This document shows, piece after piece, positions 55,202 through 64,000 of a stretch of DNA of 64,000 nucleotides. How positions within the stretch are numbered: the stretch's first letter is position 1; each line of letters opens with the position of its first letter. Under the pieces are notes generated by a model. The model was not told where the DNA came from. It did no database searches and was given only the letters and a program-made list of their open reading frames with translations. This stretch comes from Calvatia gigantea (lineage: Eukaryota > Basidiomycota > Agaricomycetes > Agaricales > Lycoperdaceae): positions 124,001-188,000 of the forward strand of contig JACAAK010000007.1 in assembly GCA_025093985.1 (NCBI GenBank). Direction: 5' to 3'. The position numbers and the translations under genes are program-made.

Positions 55202-56313
55202 TCACTGGCCAGCTTTACCCGACTCAGTCACTTCGTCTGCTCCTCCCTCTACCTCCATTACTACCTCCATTTCCTCCTGGGTTTTGCCCGACTCACCCGC
55301 TTCCTCATTGTCATCCTTATCGTCGTTGTCATCTGCCAGTGCCTGGGCATCCATCACCTTCTGGACTATCAGCCCAATGCTGTACTGATACCTGCCATTC
55401 CTGATGACTACGGCCTCGACATTCCTTTCAAGCTCATTCGCCCGCTCCAGCTGCAGCAACTGCTTCTCTCCAATCTCAATCAGTCGATCCATCCTTACCC
55501 CTTGATCCTCCATAATGGACGCGATCCACTCCAGGATATCATTTTGGCGAGTAAGGAGAGCTGTGAGTTGATCATTGCTGACCTGAGATACTTGGGTGGC
55601 AACAGTGTTCGGCCGACGACGGGCAGATGGAAGGTGACAGGCCTTCTTTGACAGTGAACATTCGAGGCACTTGGTGACCTTGCGACTAGAACAGCCATTA
55701 GCACAATCACTGGGAAGCTAAGTGTCACTTACCTTGATGTTGACTCCCTGATTGTGCAAGGATCGCCGTTGTCAAGACATCACTCGCACTTATTAGGTCC
55801 ACCCATCTTGACCTTCTTTCCGTCGACAGCAGTTGGCTCGTCCTCACCTGATTCTCTCCAGTCTGGGTCTGGCTTGCCTCCAGAATCCGACTCTTCATCA
55901 ACATGTTTCCTTTTCAATGATGGTAGTGCCTTCCCAACCCACTCCTTCATGATCTTCCATTGACGTTGCTTCTCGGCTGCTATCTTTTTATCCACGTCAT
56001 CAGCGGCCTTATGCTTTCCTTCACGTTTACTCGCCTGCACCAACTCTTCACATTGCTCCTCCTCCCACACCTCTCATTCCTCACGTTCCTTCCTCTCCCA
56101 TGCCTCTTGCTCCTCCCACTCCTTCTTTTCCTGTGCTTCTTGTTCTGCCCATTCCTGCCTTTCTCACTCCTTGCTCTCCTCCAATTCGTGCAGCTTACGT
56201 TCTGCCTGCCATTCCACCTCCTCCTGCCTTTCCAGCTCAAGCCACTTGCGTTCGCACATGGCCTCCAGCTCAGCCTGTTTCTCCACAGCAGTTTTCTTGT
56301 TGGAGCTAGACAT
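55202..56313 (-). pseudogene. Antisense cargo gene of family B (right arm)
   Basis: Mirror of 36279-37390, same layout: coiled coil, basic/acidic linker, twin C-x2-C-x6-C clusters with a 47-nt GT-AG intron between them (55732-55686), C-terminal coiled coil with acidic tail. The same three in-frame TGA codons are present. Unlike the left arm, its TATA box is uninterrupted. Confidence 0.7.
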
Positions 56314-56376
56314 GGGAGTGGTCAAGGTGGTGGTTAGAGTAGAGAATGGGACCATAAAATTTCCAAGGTGACGGAA

Positions 56377-56382
56377 TTTATA
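56377..56382 (-). promoter_or_regulatory. TATA box of the antisense cargo gene
   Basis: TATAAA on the minus strand within GCATATAAAT, about 65 nt before the ATG at 56313. In the left arm Tc1-2 is inserted here. Confidence 0.6.
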
Positions 56383-56461
56383 TGCACCATCGAAAGTCTA
56401 ATTGGAGATTCCCACAGTTCAATTTCACGGCCTCAAGGGCTCGGCCCTAATGGGGGGATAC

Positions 56462-57000
56462 TGTCATGACCCACGTACATTCGCCTGCTCTCACCTACTT
56501 CCCCCGCTCATAGTCATTGTTACCTTAGTCCAGCTACATTGGGTGCTCTTCATTCTTTCTGTCAGTCAGTCCGATATCCTGTTTTCCATCTTAATCTCTA
56601 TTCCCTTCAACTTCTCCACTATCGCCTTATAGTTAGAACTCAATCCCAGTGTCTTGTTAGACAGCCATCCTTGGCAGCCATCCATTCTTTGTTCACCATT
56701 ACTTTCATACTTCCCGCTTTTCAGACTAGTATATAAACCTAGTCCCCATGCTTGTAAATCCTCAGTCTGATTATTGACCACAATTATGCCCTCTGATCCT
56801 GTTCCTCTCTGTCTCTGTTCCTCTGACCCTACTCCCTCCTGAAATACGGACTTCGACGACAGCAGGAAGGCGCAACACATACATTGAAGCCGCTGAGTCC
56901 AAATCTCGTACTCGTCCAATTCACCCACTCCATATGTTCTCACCCGACATCACCTGGTGGCTAACCTTCGGCCGATATCCCATGTAACCCAATCGTAACA
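56462..57000 (+). repeat. Family B 3' LTR, right arm
   Basis: 539 bp. Contains TATATAAA (56730-56737) and AGTCTGATTAT (56764-56774). Confidence 0.92.
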
Positions 57001-57005
57001 CCTAG

Positions 57006-58228
57006 CCAGACTACAAGGAGGAACAGCAGGAGCCTATGTAGCCATGAAAGCCCTACAAATCTTAGACGGAGAAGATTTGGTAGACTGGAAGGCATTTTCT
57101 GAGGACTTTAGGAAAACCTTCTCTGACGATGCCTCAAACAGCAAGGCAGAATGGCAAATTGAAAAATTCAAGCAGGGGAACAAAAACACAGCTGACTACC
57201 TAATTGAGTTCCAAGTGCTAAAAAGCAAGGCAAAAACAGACAACAAACATGTGATGTTCCTGCTCAAAAAGAATGCCAGACAAGACATCATTCACACTAT
57301 TACAGGCTACCCACCCATTGCCAGGCCAGACACCTATACAGAATGGACAGAAGCCATCCTTGCTATTAGACAGGGATACAAAGCATTGGAATATTGAGGA
57401 GATAGGAAAACTAGCACTGGAACGACATATGGAGGAATGGGAGAACCAATAGAGATAGGCAGCAGACGTCACATCTTCAAAGCAAAGGGGGAACCAAAAT
57501 GCTACAATTGTGGTATTTTCAGCCACATTGCCAAAGACTACAAGAAGCCCAAGGGGTTAACCTATTACAACTGCAGAAAAATAGGTCACATCACCAAAGT
57601 CTGCACTGCACTGAAGAAGGTACAAATCCGAGCAGTAGAAGAAGCCAGCTCAGGAGAACAGAAGGATTTTTCTGAAGACTCTGAGTAGGCACTGCCTCGC
57701 AAGTCAAAAAATTTATATCTAGGATATCAGAAAAATACTACACAATTTCTCAGAAATGAAAGTGTGAATTAAACCTAAAGGGAACTATCCAAACTCCAAG
57801 GAAGGAAATCATGGTCAACACTATTGTTGACTTAGGGTGCACCACTAGTAGCATCAGCAAAAAACTTGTAGATGAAGAGCAAATCCCCACAAAAAAGCTA
57901 AAACAAGAAATCACAGTTCTAAACGCCAATGGTACAACAAATCAAGAAGGGAAAGTCACAGAAATGGCCACTATCAGAATGGAAATCAAGGGACACAGAG
58001 AAATGATTGAAGTGTCAGTAGTCCAACTCCAAGACTGAGTGGAAATATTTCTAGGACATGATTGGCTGATTAAACACAACCCTGAAGTGAACTGGGAAAC
58101 AGGAGAAATCAAATTCACCTGATGCCCACTGAACTGCCAATTTCCACACCAGAATATCCAGATCACAGAAAAAATCTGGAGCATGGCCATCACAGAAGAC
58201 ATATGGGAAGAAGAGGATAAGCCAGACC
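57006..58228 (+). pseudogene. E7 gag C-terminal part, zinc knuckles and protease
   Basis: Mirror of 32756-33978. Capsid helices, a TGA after KALEY, first knuckle CYNCGIFSHIAKDY with its last Cys lost, damaged second knuckle, then protease with VDLGCTTSSISKKL (catalytic DSG lost). TGA stops near 58036 and 58119. Confidence 0.85.
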
Positions 58229-58534
58229 TGTTATGACCTTAGTCTGATAAGACCTCAGGTTGCAGCTTAGGCTAAGACTTGAGGGTGAGTAAGGGGAGAG
58301 GAAACAAAGGTGGTTAAGCATACCAAATACAGTAGATGTATGTATGCTTAAATAGAGGAAGGCATCCAGTTGAATGGATGGAGTAACTACATGAAACGTC
58401 TGATTGGGCTGGCATAGTAGTTAACATGAGTCAGAGACAGAGATTGCTCAACAGAAATAGCTGAAACAAGTATACTAGGGGACAGAAATGCAGATGTAGA
58501 CAGAGTATGACTTGATCAGTGGAAAACTATAACA
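58229..58534 (-). mobile_element. Solo LTR-D in PR-RT spacer, right arm
   Basis: 306 bp with exact AGACC duplication (58224-58228, 58535-58539); same event as 32450 and 62284. Confidence 0.92.
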
Positions 58535-59689
58535 AGACCTGACCAAACCAGCCAATCTGCCAGACTACATCCAACCATTTACACATCTGTTCAACAAGAC
58601 AATCTTTGATAAGCTACCACAATGAACAGAATGGGATCATGAAATAATCCTAATGGAAGATGTACCCAGGGAAATAAGTGCTGGAACATACAACATGACA
58701 ATCAAGGAACAGGATGAACTCAAAGCCTTTATCAAGGAAAATCTCAAGTCAGAACGCATACAACCATCAAAGTCTCCATATACAGCCCCCACCTTCTTTA
58801 TCCCAAAGAAAGACAGTTCAAAATGACTAATCCAAGACTACAGACAATTAAACAATGTGGTGGTAAAAGACAATATGCCATTGCCCAGAATTGGAGAAGT
58901 AATCAACAAGCTAGGAAAAGTGAGATACTTCAATAAACTTGACATCATTTGGGGATACAATAATGTTAGAATCAAGGAAGGAGACGAATGGAAAGCAGTA
59001 TTTCTGACCAACAAAGGACTATTTGAACTGACCATAATGTATTTCATGTTAAGCAATTCACCCAGAACATTCTCCAGAATGATGACAAGCATCTTCTGAG
59101 ACCTGCTACAAAATGGAGACATTGTAAACTATATGGATGATTTCACAATCCCAGGGGACACCAAAGAACAACTAAAAGAAAGAATGATACAGTTCCTGAT
59201 ACAAGTGGCAGAATACAACCTTTGCTTTAAATGGACAAAATGCATATTTGATGCCAAAGAAATTCCTATGTTGGGGGTAAAAATAGGACATGGACACATT
59301 AAAATGGAGGAAGAGAAAGTCAAGGCAGTACAAGACTGGCCCAAGCCCAAAAACAAAAAGGGAGTAGAACACTTCCTAGAGTTTGCCAATTATTACTGCT
59401 GATTCATAAAAGGCTTCAGTAAAATCACAACCCCCTTAAACCAGCTCAAAGGAGCTACTGAATGGGACTGGAAAGAAGAACACCAATTAGCATTTGACAA
59501 ACTGAAGCAACAAATCACTAAAGAACCAACCTTGACACTACCCCAGAGAAAAGAACAATTTTGAGTAGAAGTTGATGCCTCAAACTACACATTAGGAGGG
59601 GTCCTATCATAGGAACAAGACAAGAAGTGGCACCCAATTGCATTTACATCATGCACACTCTCCCCAGCAGAATAAAATTACAAAATCTA
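58535..59689 (+). pseudogene. E7 reverse transcriptase and RNase H relic
   Basis: FFIPKKDSSK, LDIIWGYNNVRIKEGDEWKA, YMDDFTIPGDTKEQ, then RNase H with VEVDASNYTLGG. Several stops. Interrupted at 59690 by Tc1-3. Confidence 0.85.
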
Positions 59690-61292
59690 CAGTAAGGGAC
59701 AAAACCGTTCCAATGTTTTGAACTTTTCAGAAGATCAGCTCATAACTCAAGGACTACTGTGGCTGTGCACTTCCTAATTTAATTGTAGATAGTCCAGTAT
59801 CTTATCTAATCATATGCAAAGTATGATTATGTAATCCTTTGTTTTGGGGGAGTTATTAATTAATTAATATTTTAAGTACATTGGAACAGTTTTGTCCCTC
59901 TCAAATTCTGAGCACATGACTTCGTTTATTGCAATCAAATAAATACAAATAAAATCATGTGACCATGTAGGGTGATGTATAAATGGATGTGCTTATTCTC
60001 AGGTGCAAATTAACTCCCCCACTATACCTTTACAACTATATGCGCTCTCTTTCCTCTACTCAGACCAATAGAGTCCTCTCTTACCTGGACCAAGGGAAAT
60101 CTGCTCATCATATTGCTTCTATTACTGGTCTGGGAGTCAGTACTATTTCTAGGATTCGCTCCAAACATAGATCAACACTTTCCAAATCTGTTGGTGGCTG
60201 CCCATCTAAACTTTCTCCCTCTGATATCCACTATTCTGTTCGCCTCATCACCTCTCGCAAGGCTGACAATGCCTCCCAAGTCACCAAATCACTTCAAAAT
60301 GTTATTGCCCAGCCTGTATCCACCAAAACAGTGCGCAGGGCACTCAGAGGAGCTGGAATGAAGGCTGTAGTCAAGCGGAAACGACCTAAACTTACTGCTG
60401 TCCATAGGAGGAAAAGGTTGGAGTGGGCAGAAGCACATGTTAACTGGACCCTGGAGGACTGGAAGAGGGTTATTTGGACAGATGAGTCCAAAATCAATCG
60501 GTTTGGATCAGATGGAAGGGTTTGGGTATGGAAAAAGGCAGGAGAGGGGCTGAATGATAGATTGGTTGAGGGAACAGTCAAGTTTGGTGGAGGAAATGTG
60601 ATGATCTGGGGTTGTATGCTGTGGGATGGAGTGGGGTTTGCCACTAAAATTGAAGGGAAGATGGATGCTGACCTTTATGTTCAAATTTTGGGGGATGAAC
60701 TAAAGAGGAGCATCAGGTGGTATGGGAAGAATGAGGAGGATATGGTCTTCCAACAGGACAATGACCCCAAACACAAGAGCAAAAAGGCTACAAACTGGCT
60801 AGATGAGTCTGAATTGGAGGTTATGGTATGGCCCCCAGTCTCCAGACCTTAATCCCATTGAACATCTCTGGACTCACCTCAAGAATAAGCTGGGAGAGTA
60901 TGATACTCCTCCTGATAGCATGAATACCCTATGGGAGAGGATACAAAAGGAGTGGGATGACATAGAACCAGAAGTGTGTCAGAATCTGATAGAGAGTATG
61001 CCTAGGAGGGTCCAGGCAGTTTTACAGGCCAAGGGAGCTTATACCAGGTACTAGAATACCCATTTTGTATATAAATTTCAAGAGGGACAAAACTGTTCCA
61101 ATGCACTTAAAATATTAATTAATTAATAACTCCCCTAAAACAAAGGATTACATAATCATACTTTGCATATGATTAGATAAGATACTGGACTATCTACAAT
61201 TAAATTAGGAAGTGCACAGCCACAGTAGTCCTTGAGATATGAGCTGATCTTCTGAGAAGTTCAAAACATTGGAACGGTTTTGTCCCTTACTG
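59690..61292 (+). mobile_element. Tc1/mariner transposon, copy Tc1-3 (1603 bp)
   Basis: TA flanks 59688-59689 and 61293-61294, inserted in family A RNase H. The tandem copy at about 63718-63725 shows the empty site. Two bases shorter than the other copies owing to a deletion in the transposase. Confidence 0.95.
59983..61054 (+). pseudogene. Tc1 transposase, copy 3, frameshifted
   Basis: Identical in layout to copy 1, including IWTDESK and DNDPKH. A 2-bp deletion near 60836 (CCCCCAGTC for CCCCCACAGTC) shifts the frame before the catalytic Glu; the remainder (SPDLNPIEHLW to GAYTRY) continues in another frame. Inactive as sequenced. Confidence 0.93.
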
Positions 61293-61294
61293 TA

Positions 61295-61821
61295 CAATAA
61301 AGAATTACTAGCCATTATTCATGCCCTAAAAGAGTGGCGACATTACCTACTAGATGCAGAGGAAAAATTTGAAATTTGGATAGACCACAAAAACCTCAAG
61401 TACTATAGAGAACCACAGAAGCTCAATGGATGACAAGCAAGATGGTACCTGAGACTACAAGACTACAACTTTACCCTATGACATGTGCCAGGAAAAATGA
61501 ACACAAAAGTGGACCTACTATCTAGAATTTGCCAAGAACCAGACCAAGAAGACAACAGACTAATTACCATGATCTGAGAAAATTGGCTATGAGACAAACT
61601 GGAAAACAAAAAAGATTCTAAGGAGACCATCCTGCTCTGCACAGAACTGTTCATCACACCAACATTCACAGACCAGATAAAGGCAAACCACCAAAGAGAA
61701 ACAAGCATCACCTCAGGACTTCTAAAAGAAGAGTCTGATATCACAGAACAGGACAGGGTAATCTACAAAGGAGCTAGCATATATATGCTACCTGATCTTG
61801 TGCTCTGAGAAGAAATACTAC
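61295..61821 (+). pseudogene. E7 RNase H end and integrase start
   Basis: Continues after Tc1-3 with [13 protein letters not shown] and the DHKNLKYY block, then the zinc-finger approach (YKGASIYMLPD). Stops include TGA at QARW and after MI. It ends at 61821, where an LTR-A piece begins. Confidence 0.8.
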
Positions 61822-61920
61822 TGTGGAGACTGCATGTCAGCTGCCTTCAGAATGGCACCCAATGAGCATCTCACACTAATTAGTCTGCCCTCCAAAGATT
61901 TCATCACCCCAACCATTCAA
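61822..61920 (+). mobile_element. LTR-A 5' fragment (99 bp)
   Basis: Starts TGTGGAGACTGCATG like the full LTR-A copies, then stops abruptly and is followed by family A protease sequence. It marks the junction of a tandem repetition of family A pol. Confidence 0.8.
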
Positions 61921-63917
61921 CTTGTAGATGAAGAGCAAATCCCCACAAAAAAGCTAAAACAAGAAATCACAGTTCTAAATGCCAATGGTACAACAAATCA
62001 AGAAGGGAAAGTCACAGAAATGGCCACTATCAGAATGGAAATCAAGGACACAGAGAAATGATTGAAGTGTCAGTAGTCCAACTCCAAGACTGAGTGGAAA
62101 TATTTCTAGGACATGATTGGCTGATTAAACACAACCCTGAAGTGAACTGGGAAACAGGAGAAATCAAATTCACCTGATGCCCACTGAACTGCCAATTTCC
62201 ACACCAGAATTTCCAGATCACAGAAAAAATCTGGAGCATGGCCATCATAGAAGACATATGGGAAGAAGAGGATAAGCCAGACCTGTTATGACCTTAGTCT
62301 GATAAGACCTCAGGTTGCAGCTTAGGCTAAGACTTGAGGGTGAGTAAGGGGAGAGGAAACAAAGGTGGTTAAGCATACCAAATACAGTAGATGTATGTAT
62401 GCTTAAATAGAGGAAGGCATCCAGTTGAATGGATGGAGTAACTACATGAAATGTCTGATTGGGCTGGCATAGTAGTTAACATGAGTCAGAGACAGAGATT
62501 GCTCAACAGAAATAGCTGAAACAAGTATACTAGGGGACAGGAATGCAGATGTAGACAGAGTATGACTTGATCAGTGGAAAACTATAACAAGACCTGACCA
62601 AACCAGCCAATCTGCCAGACTACATCCAACCATTTACACATCTGTTCAACAAGACAATCTTTGATAAGCTACCACAATGAACAGAATGGGATCATGAAAT
62701 AATCCTAATGGAAGATGTATCTAGGGAAATAAGTGCTGGAACATACAACATGACAATCAAGGAACAGGATGAACTCAAAGCCTTTATCAAGGAAAATCTC
62801 AAGTCAGAACGCATACAACCATCAAAGTCTCCATACACAGCCCCCACCTTCTTTATCCCAAAGAAAGACAGTTCAAAATGACTAATCCAAGACTACAGAC
62901 AATTAACAACGTGGGGTAAAAACAATATGCCATTGCCCAGAATTGGAGAGTAATCAACAAGCTAGGAAAGTGGGGATACTTCTAACTTGACATCATTTGG
63001 GGGGTACAATAATGTTAGAATCAAGGAAGGAGAAGAATGGAAAACAGCATTTCTGACCAACAAAGGACTATTTAACTGACCATAAATTTATTTAAGCATT
63101 CACCCAGAAATTCTCCAGAATGATGACAAGCATCTCTGAGCCTGCTCAAAATGGAGACATTGTAAACTATATGGATGATTTCACAATCCCAGGGACACCA
63201 AAAACAACTAAAAAAAGAATGAACAGTTCCTGACACAAGTGGCAGAATACAACCTTTGCTTTAAATGGACAAAATGCATATTTGATGCCAAAGAAATTCC
63301 TATGTTGGGGGTAAAAATAGGACATGGACACATTAAAATGGAGGAAGAGAAAGTCAAGGCAGTACAAGACTGGCCCGAGCCCATAACAAAAAGGGAGTAG
63401 AACACTTCCTAGAGTTTGCCAATTATTACTGCTGATTCATAAAAGGCTTCAGTAAAATCGGACCCCCTTAAACCAGCTCAAAGGAGCTACTGAATGGGAC
63501 TGGAAAGAAGAACACCAATTAGCATTTGACAAACTGAAGCAACAAATCACTAAAGAACCAACCTTGACATTACCCCAGAGAAAAGGACAATTTCGAGTAG
63601 AAGTTGATGCCTCAAACTACACATTAGGAGGGGTCCTATCATAGGAACAAGACAAGAAGTGGCACCCAATTGCATTTACATCATGCACACTCTCCCCAGC
63701 AGAATTAAATTACAAAATCTACAATAAAGAATTACTAGCCATTATTCATGCCCTAAAAGAGTGGTGACATTACCTACTAGATGCAGAGGAAAAATTTGAA
63801 ATTTGGATAGACCATGAAAACCTCAAGTACTATAGAGAACCACAGAAGCTCAATGGATGACAAGCAAGATGGTACCTGAGACTACAAGACTACAACTTTA
63901 CCCTATGACATGTGCCA
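61921..63917 (+). repeat. Tandem second copy of family A PR-RT-RNase H segment
   Basis: Repeats 57852-59687 plus 61295-61480, without Tc1-3, and includes the LTR-D insertion. Protein blocks LVDEEQ, LTNKGL, DDFTIPG and [13 protein letters not shown] are recognisable but broken. Between about 62880 and 63480 there are many single-base gaps relative to the first copy. Confidence 0.85.
62284..62589 (-). mobile_element. Solo LTR-D in tandem copy
   Basis: 306 bp with AGACC duplication (62279-62283, 62590-62594); copied with its host segment. Confidence 0.92.
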
Positions 63918-64000
63918 GGAGACTGCATGTCAGCTGCCTTCAGAATGGCACCCAATGAGCATCTCACACTAATTAGTCTGCCCTCCAAAGATTTCATCAC
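63918..64000 (+). mobile_element. LTR-A 5' fragment running off the window
   Basis: GGAGACTGCATGTCAGCTGC onward, as at 61822, again following family A pol sequence. It suggests the tandem pattern may continue beyond the window. Confidence 0.75.

Larger units (their letters stand above)
49356..57000 (+). mobile_element. Family B chromovirus, right-arm copy, uninterrupted (7,645 bp)
   Basis: 5' LTR 49356-49903, PBS 49906-49916, gag, PR, RT, RNase H, IN, chromodomain, antisense gene, GGGGGG tract, 3' LTR 56462-57000. Exact CCTAG duplication (49351-49355, 57001-57005) in a family A gag. The best reference for the family's full layout. Confidence 0.94.
48195..59543 (+). repeat. Right arm of the giant inverted duplication
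   Basis: 11,349 bp, reverse-complement partner of 31442-44397 minus Tc1-2. Family A sequence continues past 59543 to 59689, whereas the left arm is cut by LTR-C at that point. Confidence 0.88.

Overview
The window looks like a transposon-rich, CpG-depleted region of a filamentous basidiomycete genome, most likely an Agaricomycete. The evidence is class I hydrophobin genes with two ~50-nt introns, a RING gene with 54-76 nt introns, chromodomain Ty3/gypsy elements and Tc1 transposons. No bacterial features, tRNA, rRNA or CRISPR array were seen. Genus cannot be named from sequence alone.

Layout. 1-10 kb is a small gene island. It holds two near-identical, divergently oriented hydrophobin genes in ~600-bp inverted repeats (123-553 minus, 2274-2701 plus), a four-exon RING-finger gene (3285-4299 plus), a third hydrophobin split by a 720-bp LTR-like insertion but otherwise intact (5813-6951 minus), and a decayed fourth hydrophobin (9087-9496 minus). 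From ~10.8 kb to the end everything recognisable is mobile DNA, nested several layers deep.

Mobile families, named here for convenience. Family A is a chromovirus with ~305-bp LTRs ('LTR-D'), Gag with two zinc knuckles, PR, RT, RNase H, IN, a chromodomain and an extra ~329-aa ORF3 in the env position. Family B is a second chromovirus (7.65 kb, 539-548 bp LTRs, TSD CCTAG) whose 3' part carries an antisense, intron-containing gene for a coiled-coil protein with a Zn2Cys6-like motif. Three Tc1/mariner DD34E transposons of 1.6 kb are nearly identical to one another. Solo LTRs of three further families (LTR-A, -B, -C) are scattered through the region, several with perfect 5-bp target duplications. 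In both A and B an 11-nt stretch two bases inside the 5' LTR is complementary to LTR sequence 33-34 nt downstream of the TATA box. That is the arrangement of Tf1/sushi-type self-priming retrotransposons.

Large-scale structure. 31442-44397 and 48195-59543 are an inverted duplication with ~11.35-kb arms around a 3.8-kb loop. The arms share the same nested insertions with the same target duplications, and differ by a Tc1 present only in the left arm. That Tc1 lies in the TATA box of family B's antisense gene. The end of the window (57.8-64 kb) carries a further tandem repetition of family A pol, punctuated by short LTR-A pieces; one ~600-bp stretch there has many 1-nt gaps typical of poor consensus. 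Most element reading frames are broken by TGA codons where CGA is expected, in step with a general CpG to TpG/CpA loss.
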